Source of the DNA: Atherix ibis
Lineage: Eukaryota > Arthropoda > Insecta > Diptera > Athericidae
Assembly: GCA_958298945.1 (NCBI GenBank)
Contig: OY282610.1
Location: forward strand, 65,283,088-65,347,087
Length of the DNA: 64,000 nucleotides
Direction: 5' to 3'
Under the pieces are notes generated by a model that did not search any database, was not told where the DNA came from, and saw only the letters and a list, made by a program, of their open reading frames with translations. Position numbers and translations under genes: made by a program. Shown in pieces: positions 10,823-21,379 of the stretch (position 1 is the stretch's first letter; the number at the start of each line of letters is the position of its first letter).

Positions 10823-12597
10823 CTTAGATTATAGAAGAACTGGATAGGCCTCCACAGAAAAATTCTGGCACAATTTTGTTGCCAATACATTCGTAGAACG
10901 CACACATATGCAAAATAACAGAAACGGCGTAAATGAGTAGGGGCCAATTTTAAAGTTCAGTATGCGTTTAAAACCATTTTGATATGTGATGTCATTTATG
11001 CGTAAACAAATAGATTTTTTAATATTACAGGTTTTATTGTTTGATAGAATTAGTTTTCAAAATTTGCAATAAAACACAGTATTCTATTTTAAAATATTAT
11101 TTATTTATTTATTATATTTTCATTTTATTTATCAAAACAGAATTATAAAGTGGTAGAGCACATAAAAATATAAATTGCGTGTTATTTGATTATATCAAAA
11201 CAATTATGTGCACAAATAAAAATCCATTCCAAAAATGTAAAACGAATTTGTGAAAATCACACCGCAACTTAGTAAATATAAATTTCAATGTTCAACAAGC
11301 ATATGTAGATATTGAAAGCTTCTTTATAATATAAATGTGTATTTGTAGATTGAAATGGTAATTTAAATAGGTATGTGCGTTCAAGTTGAAAAGTAAAGCA
11401 TTAATTACGTAGAATATTATATCAAGTTCTTAATATTATATTATAGAAGTTAATGGTATAAAAAAACATAATTTTAAAACTAAATGACAAGAAGAAAAAC
11501 TTAATGTACTAAAATAATTAGTAACTAATATTCTAAAAAAATTGAAAACAATATTATAATTAGTAAATCCATTACAAAATGGTCTAATAGAGGAAGCGAA
11601 AGCACAAATTTAAACAAATTTATTTAAATAATAATCTCACCGAATATACTTTATTTATTTTACTACAATGAATATATACTGAAAAAATCGTTCCTTTTAA
11701 ATTTCTTACACATAATTTACGTAAACCGGCACTGAACTATTTTCTGGTAAACATTTAACTGTCAACATCACATTTGTTTAAATTTATTGTATGCCGAACA
11801 TTTCACTTTTTAACCACTTTTTGGAGAAACCATATCACTGAAAGCCATTTAGGCACATCATAAACTAAATTTTTGTTAATTAATGTAATCAAAATGATGA
11901 TGTCAACTTACCGAACGAAAGAAATTCCTTGCTTCCTCATTCCAATGAATTACCAGCAACCCTTTATAAAACACTTCATTTTCTGAAATAAAAAATTCCT
12001 ATTAAATATTATCAACAATATAAATATTTATATAAGTAACATACTTACTTTTCCATAAATACTTCAAAATAGATAAAAACTACACTTTCACTTGCGCTTT
12101 CAGATAAGTACCAAAATCACAAATTGAAAAATGACAAGTAATCGCAAGCATTTCGGTATGCTACAACTTTCATGGAAAATGACGTTTTTCAAAACTCTCC
12201 AAAAGTCTACAAAATTGAGGCACTTCATATTTAATTAATAATCCACTTCATATTTAATAATCCACTTCATATTAAAAACGAATAATAATCCTAAAATACA
12301 ATTCCATTTCATATCAAACGATTGTACAAAAAATAAAAATTGACTATCGCTGTGTTTAAATTGTATTTTTGTTTTCAATAAGTGAACTCAAATTAATATT
12401 AATTATGCTTTTACAATTCAATAAATTTCTATTACGAAAACTAGATGTCAGTGGTTACCATGTCTACATAAAAAAATCTACACAAAAGTATGCAAGCGTT
12501 ACGATTTCTCGCCGTTTTTGCAATAATTCGGCCAGAAAATTGCGTATACATATCGAAAATCTGACGTAGGGCCTATCCAGGTATTCTTTAATCTAAG
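10823..12597. mobile_element. Non-autonomous DNA transposon with 28-bp TIRs and 8-bp target duplication
   Basis: The left end CTTAGATTATAGAAGAACTG (10823-10850, full 28 bp) and right end GGCCTATCCAGGTATTCTTT (12570-12597) are inverted repeats with 3 mismatches in 28. Exactly outside lies ATTGGAAC on both sides (10815-10822 and 12598-12605), an 8-bp duplication of the kind made by hAT and P-type transposases. The 1775-bp interior is AT-rich and holds no transposase; a 66-codon frame at 12369-12569 resembles nothing I know. One possible minus-strand exon lies inside. The superfamily is inferred from the duplication length only. Confidence 0.85.
11912..11982 (-). other. Possible exon inside the 8-bp-TSD transposon (weak)
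   Basis: On the minus strand a 71-nt segment is bordered by 'ttttttatttcag' and 'gtaagttgac', and is open in one frame, reading NEVFYKGLLVIHWNEEARNF. A preceding segment near 12030-12060 ends with a good donor (GGAAAA/gtaagt) in a compatible phase. This could be the relic of an intron-containing transposase gene or captured host sequence. No family is recognised. Confidence 0.25.
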
Positions 12598-12704
12598 ATT
12601 GGAACTGACTTTATGGCGAGTTTTGTCATCTATTTTTTGACATGCTCACAGTAAAATGTTTACTTTTTATTACAATATCTTCAAATTTGTTCGAAAATTG
12701 TATA

Positions 12705-13249
12705 TGGTGGACCATATAAAAGTCCCATAATAAAATGGTGGACCATTTAAAAGCTAGTGTATATTTTTTTTAATTTCCGGTTTGATTAGAAAGATTGTAC
12801 CTTGAAATTTAATAATGAAACACAACATCATTCCCAGAAAACTGGAAAATATTGAGAACTTTCGAAAACCGGATAATCAGCAGAAATTCTGATATCAATT
12901 GCCTGCCTCGGAGCTGTGATTTGAGCCCGCTGGATTATTTTTTGTGAGGAGCTGTCAAGGATAAATGTTACGCAAGCCTTCCAGAGACAATTGAGGTCTT
13001 GAAACAAGAAATCAAAGTTGCCATTAAGGAGATACAGGCCCAGACAATCGAAAATATAAATTGGGTCGAGCGAATGGGGTACTGTAAGGCCAGCCGTGGA
13101 AGTCATTTATTTGATGTTGTGTTTCAATCTTAAATTTCAAAGTTCAATCTTTCTAATAAAGCCGGAAATTGAAAAAAATATACACTAGTTTTTTTAATTT
13201 ACTTTTTAAAATGCAACTTTTCAATTTGCAACACATATATAGTCCACCC
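12705..13249 (+). mobile_element. Short mariner-like element E1 with long terminal inverted repeats
   Basis: TA, then TGGTGGACCATATAAAAG at 12705; the right end is AGTCCACCC ending at 13249 followed by TA. Further in, 12754-12830 and 13112-13188 are 77-bp inverted repeats (few mismatches). Between them plus-strand sequence encodes only the C-terminal part of a transposase: PRSCDLSPLDYFL, then a stop, GAVKDKCYASLPETIEVLKQ and SRGSHLFDVVFQ. It is an internally deleted, non-autonomous member of the same broad DD41D-type group as E3-E6. Confidence 0.85.
12754..13188. repeat. 77-bp inverted repeat pair of element E1
   Basis: Left arm 12754-12830 starts CTAGTGTATATTTTTTTTAA and the right arm 13112-13188 is its imperfect reverse complement; together with the outer ends they form unusually long TIRs. 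Confidence 0.85.
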
Positions 13250-13599
13250 TATATTAAAATAATTAACATCCGTTAAGCCGTATAAAAGACAATTGATTCA
13301 TCTATGCAAAAGAGAAGTCTTATGAAAAAATTCCACACATACACTAATTCCAGAGCTCAAAACCAATACTAAGCGCGTCATCTGTAAAATAGAGCTCAAT
13401 TATGAATACATGTTATCGAAAATTTTGTAAAAAGAATTGATGTGTGTAAACGTAGTCGTGGTGGTTATTTGCGGGATAATGTGGAGTCTCTGTATTATAA
13501 ATTCATAAATTGCAAAGTCTCCATAAATTAATTCAATCAAGAATGATGGAATTTTTACACAAAATATATGTTTCGTTCAAACTTTGAGAAAATTTTTAA

Positions 13600-13995
13600 T
13601 TGAGAGACCCTGTATACATCATCCACGGTAGTCTTTGTTTGATTTTGCAAGTAAATTTTCTTCAGTGATGAAACTCATTTTTCGCTCAGTGAATAAGTCG
13701 ATAAGAAAAATTTTCATATATGGGTCTCTTTAACCCAAAAGTAACTGTTTAGAAACCGTTGTATCCATAAAAAGTGTCTGTCTAGTATGCCTCTTGATCG
13801 GACATTTTCATTTGCCCGTTTGAATATGAAGAAGAAACTACCGTTACTGCCAAATCTGAGTAGTAATGGCTGTATATTAACCGCAAATGTGGTTTCAATA
13901 AAACGGCCCCATAAACCGCTCATTTAGAGATTCACGCGCCGTGTGGTTTTGAGATTTGGTGATGCCAATTAGTCTTCAATTTTTTGGGAAATTTA
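13600..13995 (+). mobile_element. mariner-like remnant E8 (DD41D-type), badly decayed
   Basis: Plus-strand pieces read FFFSDETHFSLSE (first catalytic D region), VDKKNFHIWVS (family VNKQNCRIW), then in other frames ASWSDIFICPFEYEEETTVTAKSE, which matches the family stretch around GPYFFENEAGNAVTVNGERYR. Stops and frameshifts throughout; second and third catalytic motifs not seen. Confidence 0.6.
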
Positions 13996-14109
13996 TATAT
14001 ACGTGTAATAGCGTGCAAGACAGCACTTTCATCATTCTCTTGGGACCTTAACCAATTATTTTCTTCGTCTGGTAATTAATTAACGATGAAAATATTGTCT
14101 CTCGCATTG

Positions 14110-14385
14110 TATGCGATATTTTTTTTTTTTTTTTTTTTTTTAAATGCAGATTTTGTCTCAGAGTAAATCTGGTCAGTCTGGTATTGCGCACGCGGCTGCT
14201 TGGGCCATAGGGCGCTTAGAGGAAGGGATAAAGGATAAGGATATGAAAGAAGATTTAGAAAGAAAAGCGGTGAGGTAATTAGCGTAGGACCATGCTGCTA
14301 CAGTGGGATTCGAACCCACGACCCTTTGGCTGGTAGTCCCAGTACGCTATTGACTGTGCTACCGGGGCCGTCTTATGCGATATTT
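14110..14385 (-). mobile_element. Complete tRNA-derived SINE with 12-bp target duplication
   Basis: Minus-strand element: the head starts near 14373 with GGCCCCGGTAGCACAGTC, a tRNA-like A-box at 14345-14361 and a perfect B-box GGTTCGAATCC at 14306-14316 (RNA polymerase III promoter). A roughly 150-bp unrelated body follows, then an A-tail seen as the T-run 14119-14141 on the plus strand. TATGCGATATTT occurs on both sides (14110-14121 overlapping the tail, and 14374-14385), the expected LINE-mediated target duplication. Two partial relatives lie at 5027 and 26384. A free tRNA is excluded by the body and tail. Confidence 0.92.
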
Positions 14386-14599
14386 GAAATAACAGAGAAT
14401 GAATGAAAAAGATCATGCATCAAAAACTCCCCGTCTTCGGATATACATGTGCGCAGAAAACTGGCCAACTATCTTTCCGTCCTATCGTTACATCGGCGGA
14501 ATATGCTATAACCACAACCCAAAATTTTTTACATGATTTGGCGTCAATATGACTGTCATAAGGTCTATAAGTTCGTGGTGCTATAGCAGATGCCAAGGA

Positions 14600-16010
14600 G
14601 TCCTTACAAACTCTCTTTCAGATAACTTCCGACACGTACTCTCTTTCAGATAACTTCCGACACGTACATTTGGCGACTTCATAGTACGTGTCGGAAGTTA
14701 TCTGAAAGAGACTGGTCTGTGGTTAGTAGTATAGAATGTTAAGAATTTTGTTATATTTTGTGGAATAGATAAGTATGTTGTAGAAGTTTTAATAGTAGGC
14801 TAGGGAATAGAATTGTTGGGTCCAGGAGCTCCATAATTGGAGAATATGGATAATAGTGAAATGAGTAAAACAGAATTGGCATAAAGGCCGATTGGTATTG
14901 CCAAGAAGGAAGTTATGAGTAAGAGCAGTATGTTCAATCTGGATTCTGAGGAGCTACTGAGCCCAGAATTTCGGTATGGATGTTGAATACACTGGTTTAT
15001 TAGTGGTTATCCAATGAGTCGACAAAAAAGTGTCGCTATAAGTCCAGTCATCGTGTCTGCGGATGGCTAATAGTGTTAATTGCCATTCTGTTAGTACGCG
15101 AGGTAGATTGGGAATGACTGTGATCAATGGTCGACGGAGTGTTTCTGCAGCCAACTTATCAGAACTTTCATTAACCACAATTCCCACATGCCCCGGCACC
15201 CATTGCAACTCGACACTCCTATTGATATGTAGGCTAGGACGAATTGCGCTAAGTACTGGGTGACTCGATAGGCCACAAATGGCTTTAAGGGCGGCAACGA
15301 TGTCGGTTAAAAATAATAACGATTGGTTGGTTGGGTATATTGGTCGCCATTTCAGTTACCGTTTTGATGGCCCACAGCTCCCCGTAATATGGAGCCGCCC
15401 TATAAGGGAAGATTCCGCAATATAGTGTGCGGGTGGTACAGCCAAAAAGTTCCACGACCGAAAAATATGAAGTATCGGTGTCAACGTCGGCATCCGTGAA
15501 CAACAGTCGATGATCTTTTAATCCGTCCAACTGTTGAGGGAAAAGTTTCCTCTATGTGGACGGATCAATACTAGCCTTCTTAAACCTGTCAAGAGAAGCA
15601 GTCACTTTCAACTTTGCTCCCAACCACGGTTTCCAATGTGCGTGTGGAGTGGAAGTTTGGAAATCGACGGGGAGGATGGATGAATTGCTTTCAAGGTTGA
15701 ATATTAATAAGGATAGGGATGATGAATTCCTTTTTGAACTGGAGGAAATTATAATATTTTTCATTAAAGTGTGGAGGGGTTAATTTGAAGCTTTCTTAAA
15801 ATAGAAATAGATGGGTTTTCGATCAATTACTGCCAGTATGGATTCCACCGGAGATGTCTGGTGTGCTCCCTGGATAGTCTAATGCAACGGTTTACTGCTG
15901 CCTCGACTAGCTTTTTCCCTGCTATTGCCACACTGACACATATAGTGAGGAAATTCAGTAAGGTTCCGTTCAAAAGGGCATTGGGATTGTACCCATATTA
16001 AATGGATTTT
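14600..16010 (-). mobile_element. Non-LTR retrotransposon G1 with RNase H domain, degraded
   Basis: Minus strand. The part near 15850-16010 matches the end of the RT region also present at 24.32-24.45 kb. Next come a linker (frame 15764-15552) and an RNase H domain in three broken frames: HRLLFTDADVD and YYGELWAI (15530-15285), then WVPGHVGIVVNESSDKLA (15208-14954). A stop after DPST and a frameshift at IIFN/SDI separate them. The 3' UTR contains snap-back repeats at 14611-14711. RNase H removes the RNA strand during cDNA synthesis in I-type and related elements. Confidence 0.82.
14611..14711. repeat. 28-bp direct repeat plus inverted copy (fold-back cluster)
   Basis: The unit CTCTCTTTCAGATAACTTCC... 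(28 bp) occurs at 14611-14638 and again directly at 14639-14666; a 27-bp reverse complement lies at 14685-14711. Copy G3 (32.63-32.68 kb) has a single unit, so the other two are secondary insertions. Confidence 0.9.
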
Positions 16011-17535
16011 AGGTCATCGTTTATTCGTAAACTGAATGAAAACTTTTGTATATATAAGTGAATATATGTGTTTACTTAATTCTGAAAGCCCCTTTAAATG
16101 TGGTTCTAACCAATTCCATCACATATATTTTTTGCTATATTGAATTTGACTGGAAGTCCCTGTTCCAAAATAATGATTAATATTTATTTTTATATAATGG
16201 AATTGGAATCCAAGTCAAAATTTTGGGGTCTTCGGTCAGGGAGAATGTCAAAGTTTAAACTTTCAAACAGCAAAACAATATATTTTGAGGCCTAGTACTC
16301 GTATGTTGGTCCTGTAAACCGTGAAGTGGCTTCATTTTCCCATTATAAATATTATCAGGTTTTTTTTGGCAGGATTTTTCACTAGCAGGATTTTTTGTGC
16401 ATTTTTAATATCTTTGATATTTGTTAGTCCTTATAATTTCTTTACTTTTAATTTCTTTAGTACTTCTATCAATATTATTCTTTTCCCGACATATATATTC
16501 TTTGATTGTTTATAATCGCAATTAATTTTAGACATACTTTTAATAAATGACAGATATGATCCCCGTTCTGCAAAATAACATAATCCTACCACATTAAATA
16601 CTCATTTTTCATATAAGTACCTTATGACAAAATTAATATTCCAAGCTACATTTATCATTATTTTGTATATTACTGAGAACAATTTATCTTATGTGAAAAT
16701 ATTAAAACTATTTGACTTAAACTTCTAATTTATTGGTAAAATTTATCAAGAATTAATAATAAAATTTATTAAAAAAAACCTAACAAAATACATTTTTTTG
16801 AAATTTCATCGCAAAATTGCAAAGCTATCATCTGAAAATTTCATAGAAATTTTTTAATAAAATCTTCCCTCAATCGATTTTCATTATGATTTTTTTTGCA
16901 CAATTTGTTCTTTTGCATAAATTCAACATATAATAGCATATCTTTTGTTATATGGATAATCAATCATATGAAAAAGGGTAGAAATTTTTATTTATAAATA
17001 TTTCTACATTATCAAAAAAGGCGGGAGAGGATAGCATACGAATCTTAGTTCAGTATAAACTTAGTTTAAATTTATAACCTTTCAAGTCAAATATAATAAA
17101 TTTTATTAACAAATGATGCCAAGAAAGTCGTATTTTCACTTTTTCCTTCTTATTTGTTTTTCTCCTACCCTCTTTCCTGCTTACAGTCTATAAAAATTTA
17201 TGTGTAATTTAATATTTTATGATATATTTTTTCTTTTAAAAATGAAAATTTGCTCTAAATTTTGCGGAGGTTTAATTTTTATTTAAAATCAAATGATATT
17301 TGCGAACTAACTATTGAATTTTCGTTTTTAGAAATGAATACAAAATAAAATATTTTTTAACTATAAATCTTAAAATAAAATACTTTTTAAGTAATATTCT
17401 GAAAATAACATCATTCGAATGACCGCGCCTCTCCGAATACTATTGAATTTAAAGAACCGATTACTATTTTTCTAATATTCGACTACGATGTGCAATAAAT
17501 CCGGCTCTATTTTGTGTGCAATATTCAATTTTAAT
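16011..17535. other. AT-rich DNA, no gene seen
   Basis: The hydrophobic 64-codon frame at 16321-16515 is what T-rich DNA gives by chance (F/I runs). No element recognised. Confidence 0.6.
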
Positions 17536-17539
17536 ATAT

Positions 17540-18180
17540 CAATAATTGCTGGCTTTTCGAGGACACAGTCCAATGACTTCAAATAACCCTACAAGAAGAA
17601 GATCAAAAGTGGTAAATCACAATCCTTGCAGACCAGTGCGTATCTGTATTTTTTAAAACTATAGACTCGAAAAATTTTTCCTGCAATAAATCGATTGCGA
17701 TATGGGCTGTGTGGCATGTAGCGCCACCTCGTGGCAACTACCTATTTGCTAAATTCATATCTTCCCATTTGGTCGATCTTTACTGTTCGCTATTGAAAGT
17801 AATGGTAACATCTTTCTCATTATAAAAAAAAGGATCGATGATGCCTCCAAATAGTCATTTTTTCGAATGTAAAGTTTTTTTGTGAATAATTTGTGGATTA
17901 TCTTCAGCCCAGTAACTTCAACGTCGTTTAATTGCCGATCTAGAGAAATAAAAACGCGCCTAATCTGAAAAGATGGTTTTCTTGGACAAATCAGAATCAT
18001 TTTGAAATTTTTTTTACAGCGTTTATAAAGGTCCAACGGCATCATTTCTTGTGTGATAAAAATTTCGTATAGATGTAAGCCTAAATGCAACTGTAGACTA
18101 CGCTGTTGTGGCAGACAGTCCCAAATATTGAGAACGCCTTGAAATAGATCAATTGGGGTCTTCGTCGATTATTGCCTGAA
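17540..18180 (-). mobile_element. mariner-like remnant E2 (DD41D-type)
   Basis: Minus-strand translation in several frames recovers family order: LHLYEIFITQEMMPLDLYKR, then LFTKKLYIRKNDYLEAS, GGIIDPFFYNEKDVTITF, then GGATCHTAHIAIDLLQEKF (where the second catalytic D would precede GATCHTA; it is lost here as G), and GYLKSL near 17580. Many frameshifts; dead. Confidence 0.65.
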
Positions 18181-18253
18181 CGGCAGAAATATTCTCTGTA
18201 TTTTGGACGGTTTTTATCTTACTAGGCTTTAAAAGCCTTCTACTTCCGACTCT

Positions 18254-18373
18254 GGACTCTTGTCTCATCTCCTGTCTGACTTCTGTCTCAACTACTATCT
18301 CAACTCCTGCCTCGACTCCTGTCTTGACTTCTGCCTTGGCTCCTATCTCGACCCCTGTCTCGATGCCCCTGTT
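18254..18373. repeat. 12-bp imperfect minisatellite, about ten copies
   Basis: Successive variants of GACTCCTGTCTC (GACTTCTGTCTC, AACTCCTGCCTC, GACTCCTGTCTT and so on) fill this CT-rich block. The period of 12 keeps any frame, but no longer open frame uses it. Confidence 0.8.
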
Positions 18374-18476
18374 TTGACTAGTATACTCTAGATCCCACTT
18401 CTTCCTTCGGCGTATCCCGACAGTCTTTGCGAGACTCTACAAGTTTCCGTTGATGCTCCTGGTACACCGAAAACTT

Positions 18477-18551
18477 TTCTGTTCTTTTGGTTAATCCTTA
18501 TCAGCTTCTATAGATGCTTATTCTGTTCTTTTTGATTAATTCTTAGCAGCT
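18477..18551. repeat. 44-bp imperfect direct repeat, two copies
   Basis: TTCTGTTCTTTTGGTTAATC at 18477 recurs with changes at 18521, ending at the TA where mariner A2 is inserted. Confidence 0.6.
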
Positions 18552-18552
18552 A

Positions 18553-19812
18553 CGAGGGTCGTTCAATAAGTCCTTAGAAAATCCGAGAACTTGCACTCGT
18601 AGTGTCGGTAAAAATTTGTAAGTAGCATTATCGACAGGAAAGCTGTCAAAATTTCAGCTCGATCCATAGCGTAGGTCAATTTCTATCGTCGATTAAATTT
18701 AACGACATTTATTTGTGCATAACAATGGAAAAAATCGAGTTTAGGGCTGTCATCAAACATCTCCATTTGAAAGGCTTAAGCCCGAAAGAAATCAAAGCCG
18801 AGTTGGATGCAGTTCATGGCACATCTGCACCTGTGTTTGCGACGGTTTACAATAAGGTGAATGAATTTAAACGTGGCCGTTCATCCACAAAAGATGAACA
18901 TCGTTCAGGACGCCCAGTTGAGGTGTCTACTCCTGAAATCATCGACAAAATCCACGATCTGATTTTTAACGATCGGCGAATTAAAGTGCGCGAATTAGTT
19001 GAGGCCACGGGCATATCACAAGGTGCAGTCGCTTCAATTTTGCATGAAAAATTGTCTGTGAAAAAAATTTCGGCAAAATGGGTGCCGCATTTGCTCTCAG
19101 AGGAGAATAAGCGCAATCGTGTAGTGGACTCTGAGGCTATGTTGGCACTCTTTCATCGCAATCCTGCCGAATTCCTTCGTCGATATGTCGCTGTGGACGA
19201 AACCTGGATACACTACTACACTCCAGAAACGAAGAGACAGTCATCACAGTGGATTTTCAAGGGTGAACGGGCTCCGAAGAAGGCAAAAACTGTGCCATCG
19301 GCCGGCAAGGTGATGGCCACGGTCTTTTGGGATTCACAGGGCATCATTTTTATCGACTTCTTGGAAAAAGGAAAAACAATAACAGGAGCGTATTACGCGT
19401 CGTTATTGCAACGGTTGAGCGAGGAAATCAAAGAGAAACGCCCCCATCTGAAGAAGAAAAAAATCCTCTTACATCAGGACCTTGCGCGTGTGCACACCTG
19501 CGCTGTTTCCATGGTCAAAATTGTGGAATTGAGAATGGAATTGTTGCAGCATCCCGCTTATTCACCAGATTTGGCCCCGAGTGACTATTTTCTTTTCCCC
19601 AATCTGAAGAAATGGCTTGGCGGACGACGGTTCCTTTCCAACGAGGACGTCATTGCTCAAACGGATGAGTATTTTGCAAAACTTCCGAAATCCTATTTTT
19701 TGGACGGGATAAAAATTTTGGAAAAACGGTTGGAAAAGTGTGTAGAGCTTAAAGGAGATTAAAAAAACAGTTTTTTTCCATCTTTTTCTGAGGACTTATT
19801 GAACGACCCTCG
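18553..19812 (+). mobile_element. mariner copy A2, complete with intact transposase
   Basis: CGAGGGTCGTTCAATAAGTC begins at 18553 and its reverse complement ends at 19812, with one mismatch over about 28 bp. TA flanks both ends (18551-18552 and 19813-19814). The 1260-bp length is normal. This is the best preserved member of family A in the window and a plausible active or recently active copy. Confidence 0.95.
18725..19762 (+). CDS. mariner transposase A2 (DD34D), uninterrupted
   Basis: Cuts and pastes mariner ends at TA sites. 345 residues from the MEKIEFR start; four upstream codons (MCIT) are open but A1 and A3 agree on MEK. Residues 1-110: helix-turn-helix DNA-binding domain including TVYNKVNEFKRGR and ISQGAVASIL. 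WVPHLL linker motif at 119-124. Catalytic aspartates: D158 (VAVDETW), D252 (HQDLARVH) and D287 (LAPSDYFLF), with 34 residues between the last two. Compared with A1/A3, HQDN reads HQDL and TVDETW reads AVDETW; the N to L change next to D252 may weaken activity. It ends ELKGD, a few residues short of relatives ending GDYVDK. Confidence 0.93.
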   Translation: MEKIEFRAVIKHLHLKGLSPKEIKAELDAVHGTSAPVFATVYNKVNEFKRGRSSTKDEHRSGRPVEVSTPEIIDKIHDLIFNDRRIKVRELVEATGISQGAVASILHEKLSVKKISAKWVPHLLSEENKRNRVVDSEAMLALFHRNPAEFLRRYVAVDETWIHYYTPETKRQSSQWIFKGERAPKKAKTVPSAGKVMATVFWDSQGIIFIDFLEKGKTITGAYYASLLQRLSEEIKEKRPHLKKKKILLHQDLARVHTCAVSMVKIVELRMELLQHPAYSPDLAPSDYFLFPNLKKWLGGRRFLSNEDVIAQTDEYFAKLPKSYFLDGIKILEKRLEKCVELKGD

Positions 19813-19814
19813 TA

Positions 19815-21379
19815 TAACAAGCAGACGCTGATTTTGTTCTTTCACGAATGTCAATAGCACGAGCATGTCAAGTGCAGGTCGTCTGGTTACAGACAAAGTT
19901 TCAGAAACTACCTGCTGCTTCCTTCGTTCAAGACCAGTATCTCTAGGCAGTTTTGACAATCTTTTCTATTTATAGAAATTATAATTTATGCCACTGCTGA
20001 TACCAAATGTTTAAATTCTAAGGAGTTTCGATGGATAGAGTAAATAAAAGACTTTATGTGCTTTGTTTTATGCTTTATATAAGTAGAATATTCTCAGCTT
20101 TCTTACATAATTTGATTATTTTAAACTGAGTTACATTATGAATGATTAATTACATGTATTTATATTATGACTATTTTACGTTGTAACAATATATAATTAA
20201 AAATTTTTTTATATCAAATTATTATATATTCTCCATACTGACTAAATTCCTTATAAATAATTCTAAGACTAACTAAATATCCGAAATGCCAAAAGTTCTA
20301 TAATATTTTTAATTTGCTACAAATTTACAAATGTAGGTATTTTCAGGACCATAAAGAGAATTTAATGCAAAACTTTGACATTGCAAATCAGATGGGATTT
20401 AACTTTAAATATGAAAATTTTCTCTTAATATATTTATTGTATTTCTAAAGTTGTTATAAATAATAGCTCAACACTTATAAGCATTAGAATTAAATTGATT
20501 TTAATATAATTTTTATTTATACTGTTTTTGAAAACTTTTTCATTTCATTGTTAACGCAATGGCTTCATCGAACGTAGAGCTTTCCACATTATCTAATATT
20601 ATAAATGCATATAATATATGCTTTCTTATAAGAACATATTGCACTTCAATTAAGGAGAACAGATTATATCTTCCACGCACCATTTTCATACTATTATTAA
20701 ATAGGATGGCAAATTTTCATACTATGATCCTCCGTTGAAATGCTGGGAGTTCGAATTAATTTTCTAAAGATCCAAGTTGTCAATGTTTGAATGCATTTTT
20801 AAGGTGTTACACAATAATACCTTTAATTGAATTAGCTGAAGATTGGAGCAGAATAACCAAAAGTATTCCAAAATATTTCAAAAAAGACGACACATTTTCA
20901 ACAAAAAAAAAATGCAGAGAATAAATTTCTTAAGCTTTTGAAAATGTACAAACAAAATTTTAAACTTTTTTAAATATTCTTAGAATGTCAAGAATTCTTT
21001 ATTGATATTTACTAGATATTTCTAGATATAGTAAGGTGATTAATAAAATTGAAAAGCTTGAGTGTCACTGTAATAAGAGGCATTAATTTTGAAATAAATA
21101 GTGATTTCGGTAATTTAATTATAAATCAATCAACCTGGCACTTAAGATTTTATAGTCTTAGCTCCATCTTTAAGTTTAAGTTCAATGCCTTCAGAATTGC
21201 CAATATGCCCACGATTAATATTTGAGTATATATTAAATCAGGGCATATATATATGGTTTAAAAGCTTTCATCATTATACAATATAAGAGATTGGGCTTTT
21301 TACTATTTTTCATAATAATAAATTATTAGAAATGTGCAATTTTTTTTTTTGTTTTTGAATAAAGTAAAAGTTCAACGTT
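19815..21379. other. AT-rich DNA, no gene seen
   Basis: No coding or element signal on either strand. Confidence 0.6.

Noticed and set aside
14300..14372. Minus-strand tRNA gene
   Set aside because: A- and B-boxes are present, but the anticodon arm does not fold with a 7-nt loop and the sequence runs into a SINE body and A-tail with a target duplication.
16321..16515. Small hydrophobic protein
   Set aside because: F/I-rich translation of T-rich DNA; similar frames occur in both strands of other AT-rich gaps (41434-41958).
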